From an uncultured Burkholderiales bacterium (GTDB taxonomy: Bacteria; Pseudomonadota; Gammaproteobacteria; Burkholderiales; Burkholderiaceae_C): a DNA stretch of 64,000 nt. Each line of letters starts with the position of its first letter. Positions within the stretch are counted from its first letter, which is position 1. Where the stretch lies: the NCBI GenBank assembly GCA_903871545.1, contig CAIQHG010000029.1, positions 41,368-105,367 of the forward strand, written 5' to 3'. Below are positions 63,579 through 64,000 of the stretch, piece by piece. A model generated the notes under the pieces. The model was given only the letters and a program-made list of their open reading frames with translations. It searched no databases and was not told the DNA's origin. Position numbers and translations under genes: made by a program.

Positions 63579-64000
63579 TGGATAAAAAAAAGGAAACAAA
63601 TTAGGGCTTAAAGTGGATAAGTACTCAGGAGTAGCAGGTACGCGTAGAAATTTCATGGCAAAAAATTCTGCAATGTTGGTGGGGTGTAAAGAAAAAAACA
63701 CCGTTTACGATAGCATGTATTGCACGTGGTTTTTAGTTGACCTCGGAAAATCTAGAGATCAATTACCGTTGATTACAGATTAATTTACTAACGCCAAATC
63801 ACTAATGAATTGATACCAGTTTCTGCAAAATCCAGTTACCCGTTACATTTTCAATATTTCCCCAGGGGAAAGCAAAGCTCACACTCCATTAAAAAAGAGC
63901 TATAGAAATAGATACATAAGTTATTTGTAAATTTACAACAACCAAAATCTCGCCCGTTGAAATAAATATGGCTTCAAAATGTAATAAATACACATTAATT
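63579..64000. other. AT-rich end of window, no gene seen
   Basis: The last ~420 bases are AT-rich with no supported ORF or RNA. They hold the presumed promoter of the Bug receptor. Confidence 0.4.

Overview
The window looks like a chromosomal segment of a Burkholderiales-type betaproteobacterium with moderate to low G+C (mid-40s percent by eye; not computed). The evidence is gene order and gene families: the nadD-rsfS-rlmH-maf-rng block behind hemF-purD-yebC, xseA next to sodB, exbB-exbD-lpxK-kdsB-adk, clpA-clpS near icd, and a Bug/TctC-type solute-binding receptor. I see no phage, IS element, CRISPR array or rRNA. One tRNA-Lys(UUU) is present.

Layout. 1-1.8 kb: an AT-rich class III nucleotide cyclase fused to Sel1 repeats, next to the 3' end of tRNA-Lys. 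1.9-6.7 kb (minus): tolB-pal-cpoB envelope genes, then a YeeE/YedE sulfur-compound transporter and tcdA. 7.3-16 kb: an LPS/glycan region, with two GT2 glycosyltransferases and msbA on plus, converging on a minus run of GT9, GT4, polysaccharide deacetylase and rng. 16-22 kb (minus): maf, a frameshifted rlmH, rsfS with a long basic tail, nadD, hemF, purD, yebC. 22-30 kb: clpA, clpS, an orphan gene, an AraC-HTH/Ogt DNA-repair fusion, icd, a DUF192 protein. 30-37 kb: sodB, xseA, exbB-exbD-lpxK-trm112-kdsB-adk. 37-39 kb: asparaginase divergent from lexA, with a near-canonical LexA box between them and an unknown gene behind lexA. 39-45 kb (plus): a 2-hydroxyacid dehydrogenase and an acyl-CoA catabolic cluster containing an ACAD10/11-like kinase plus acyl-CoA dehydrogenase pair. 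45-49 kb: a beta-propeller lipoprotein and two tandem paralogous secreted cysteine-rich proteins of no family I recognise, one with a long Lys/Glu/His repeat. 49-54 kb: a CUT1-type sugar ABC importer. 54-64 kb: a secreted MetX-like hydrolase lacking the expected catalytic histidine, an RND efflux operon, a 48-residue basic protein and a lone Bug receptor.

Two themes stand out. First, short tandem repeats (7 to 18 nt units) occur at many independent places, in intergenic DNA and at gene ends or inside genes. They carry the stop codon of clpS, the N-terminus of maf, a linker in ogt and the KE(H/G) repeat of a secreted protein. Second, several housekeeping proteins (RsfS, LpxK, NadD, the GT9 enzyme, asparaginase, PurD) carry low-complexity insertions or tails. 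The best candidates for undescribed biology are the paired secreted six-cysteine proteins at 47.2-48.9 kb, the unknown gene behind lexA, and the orphan gene between clpS and ogt. All functional statements come from reading motifs; no database search was run.
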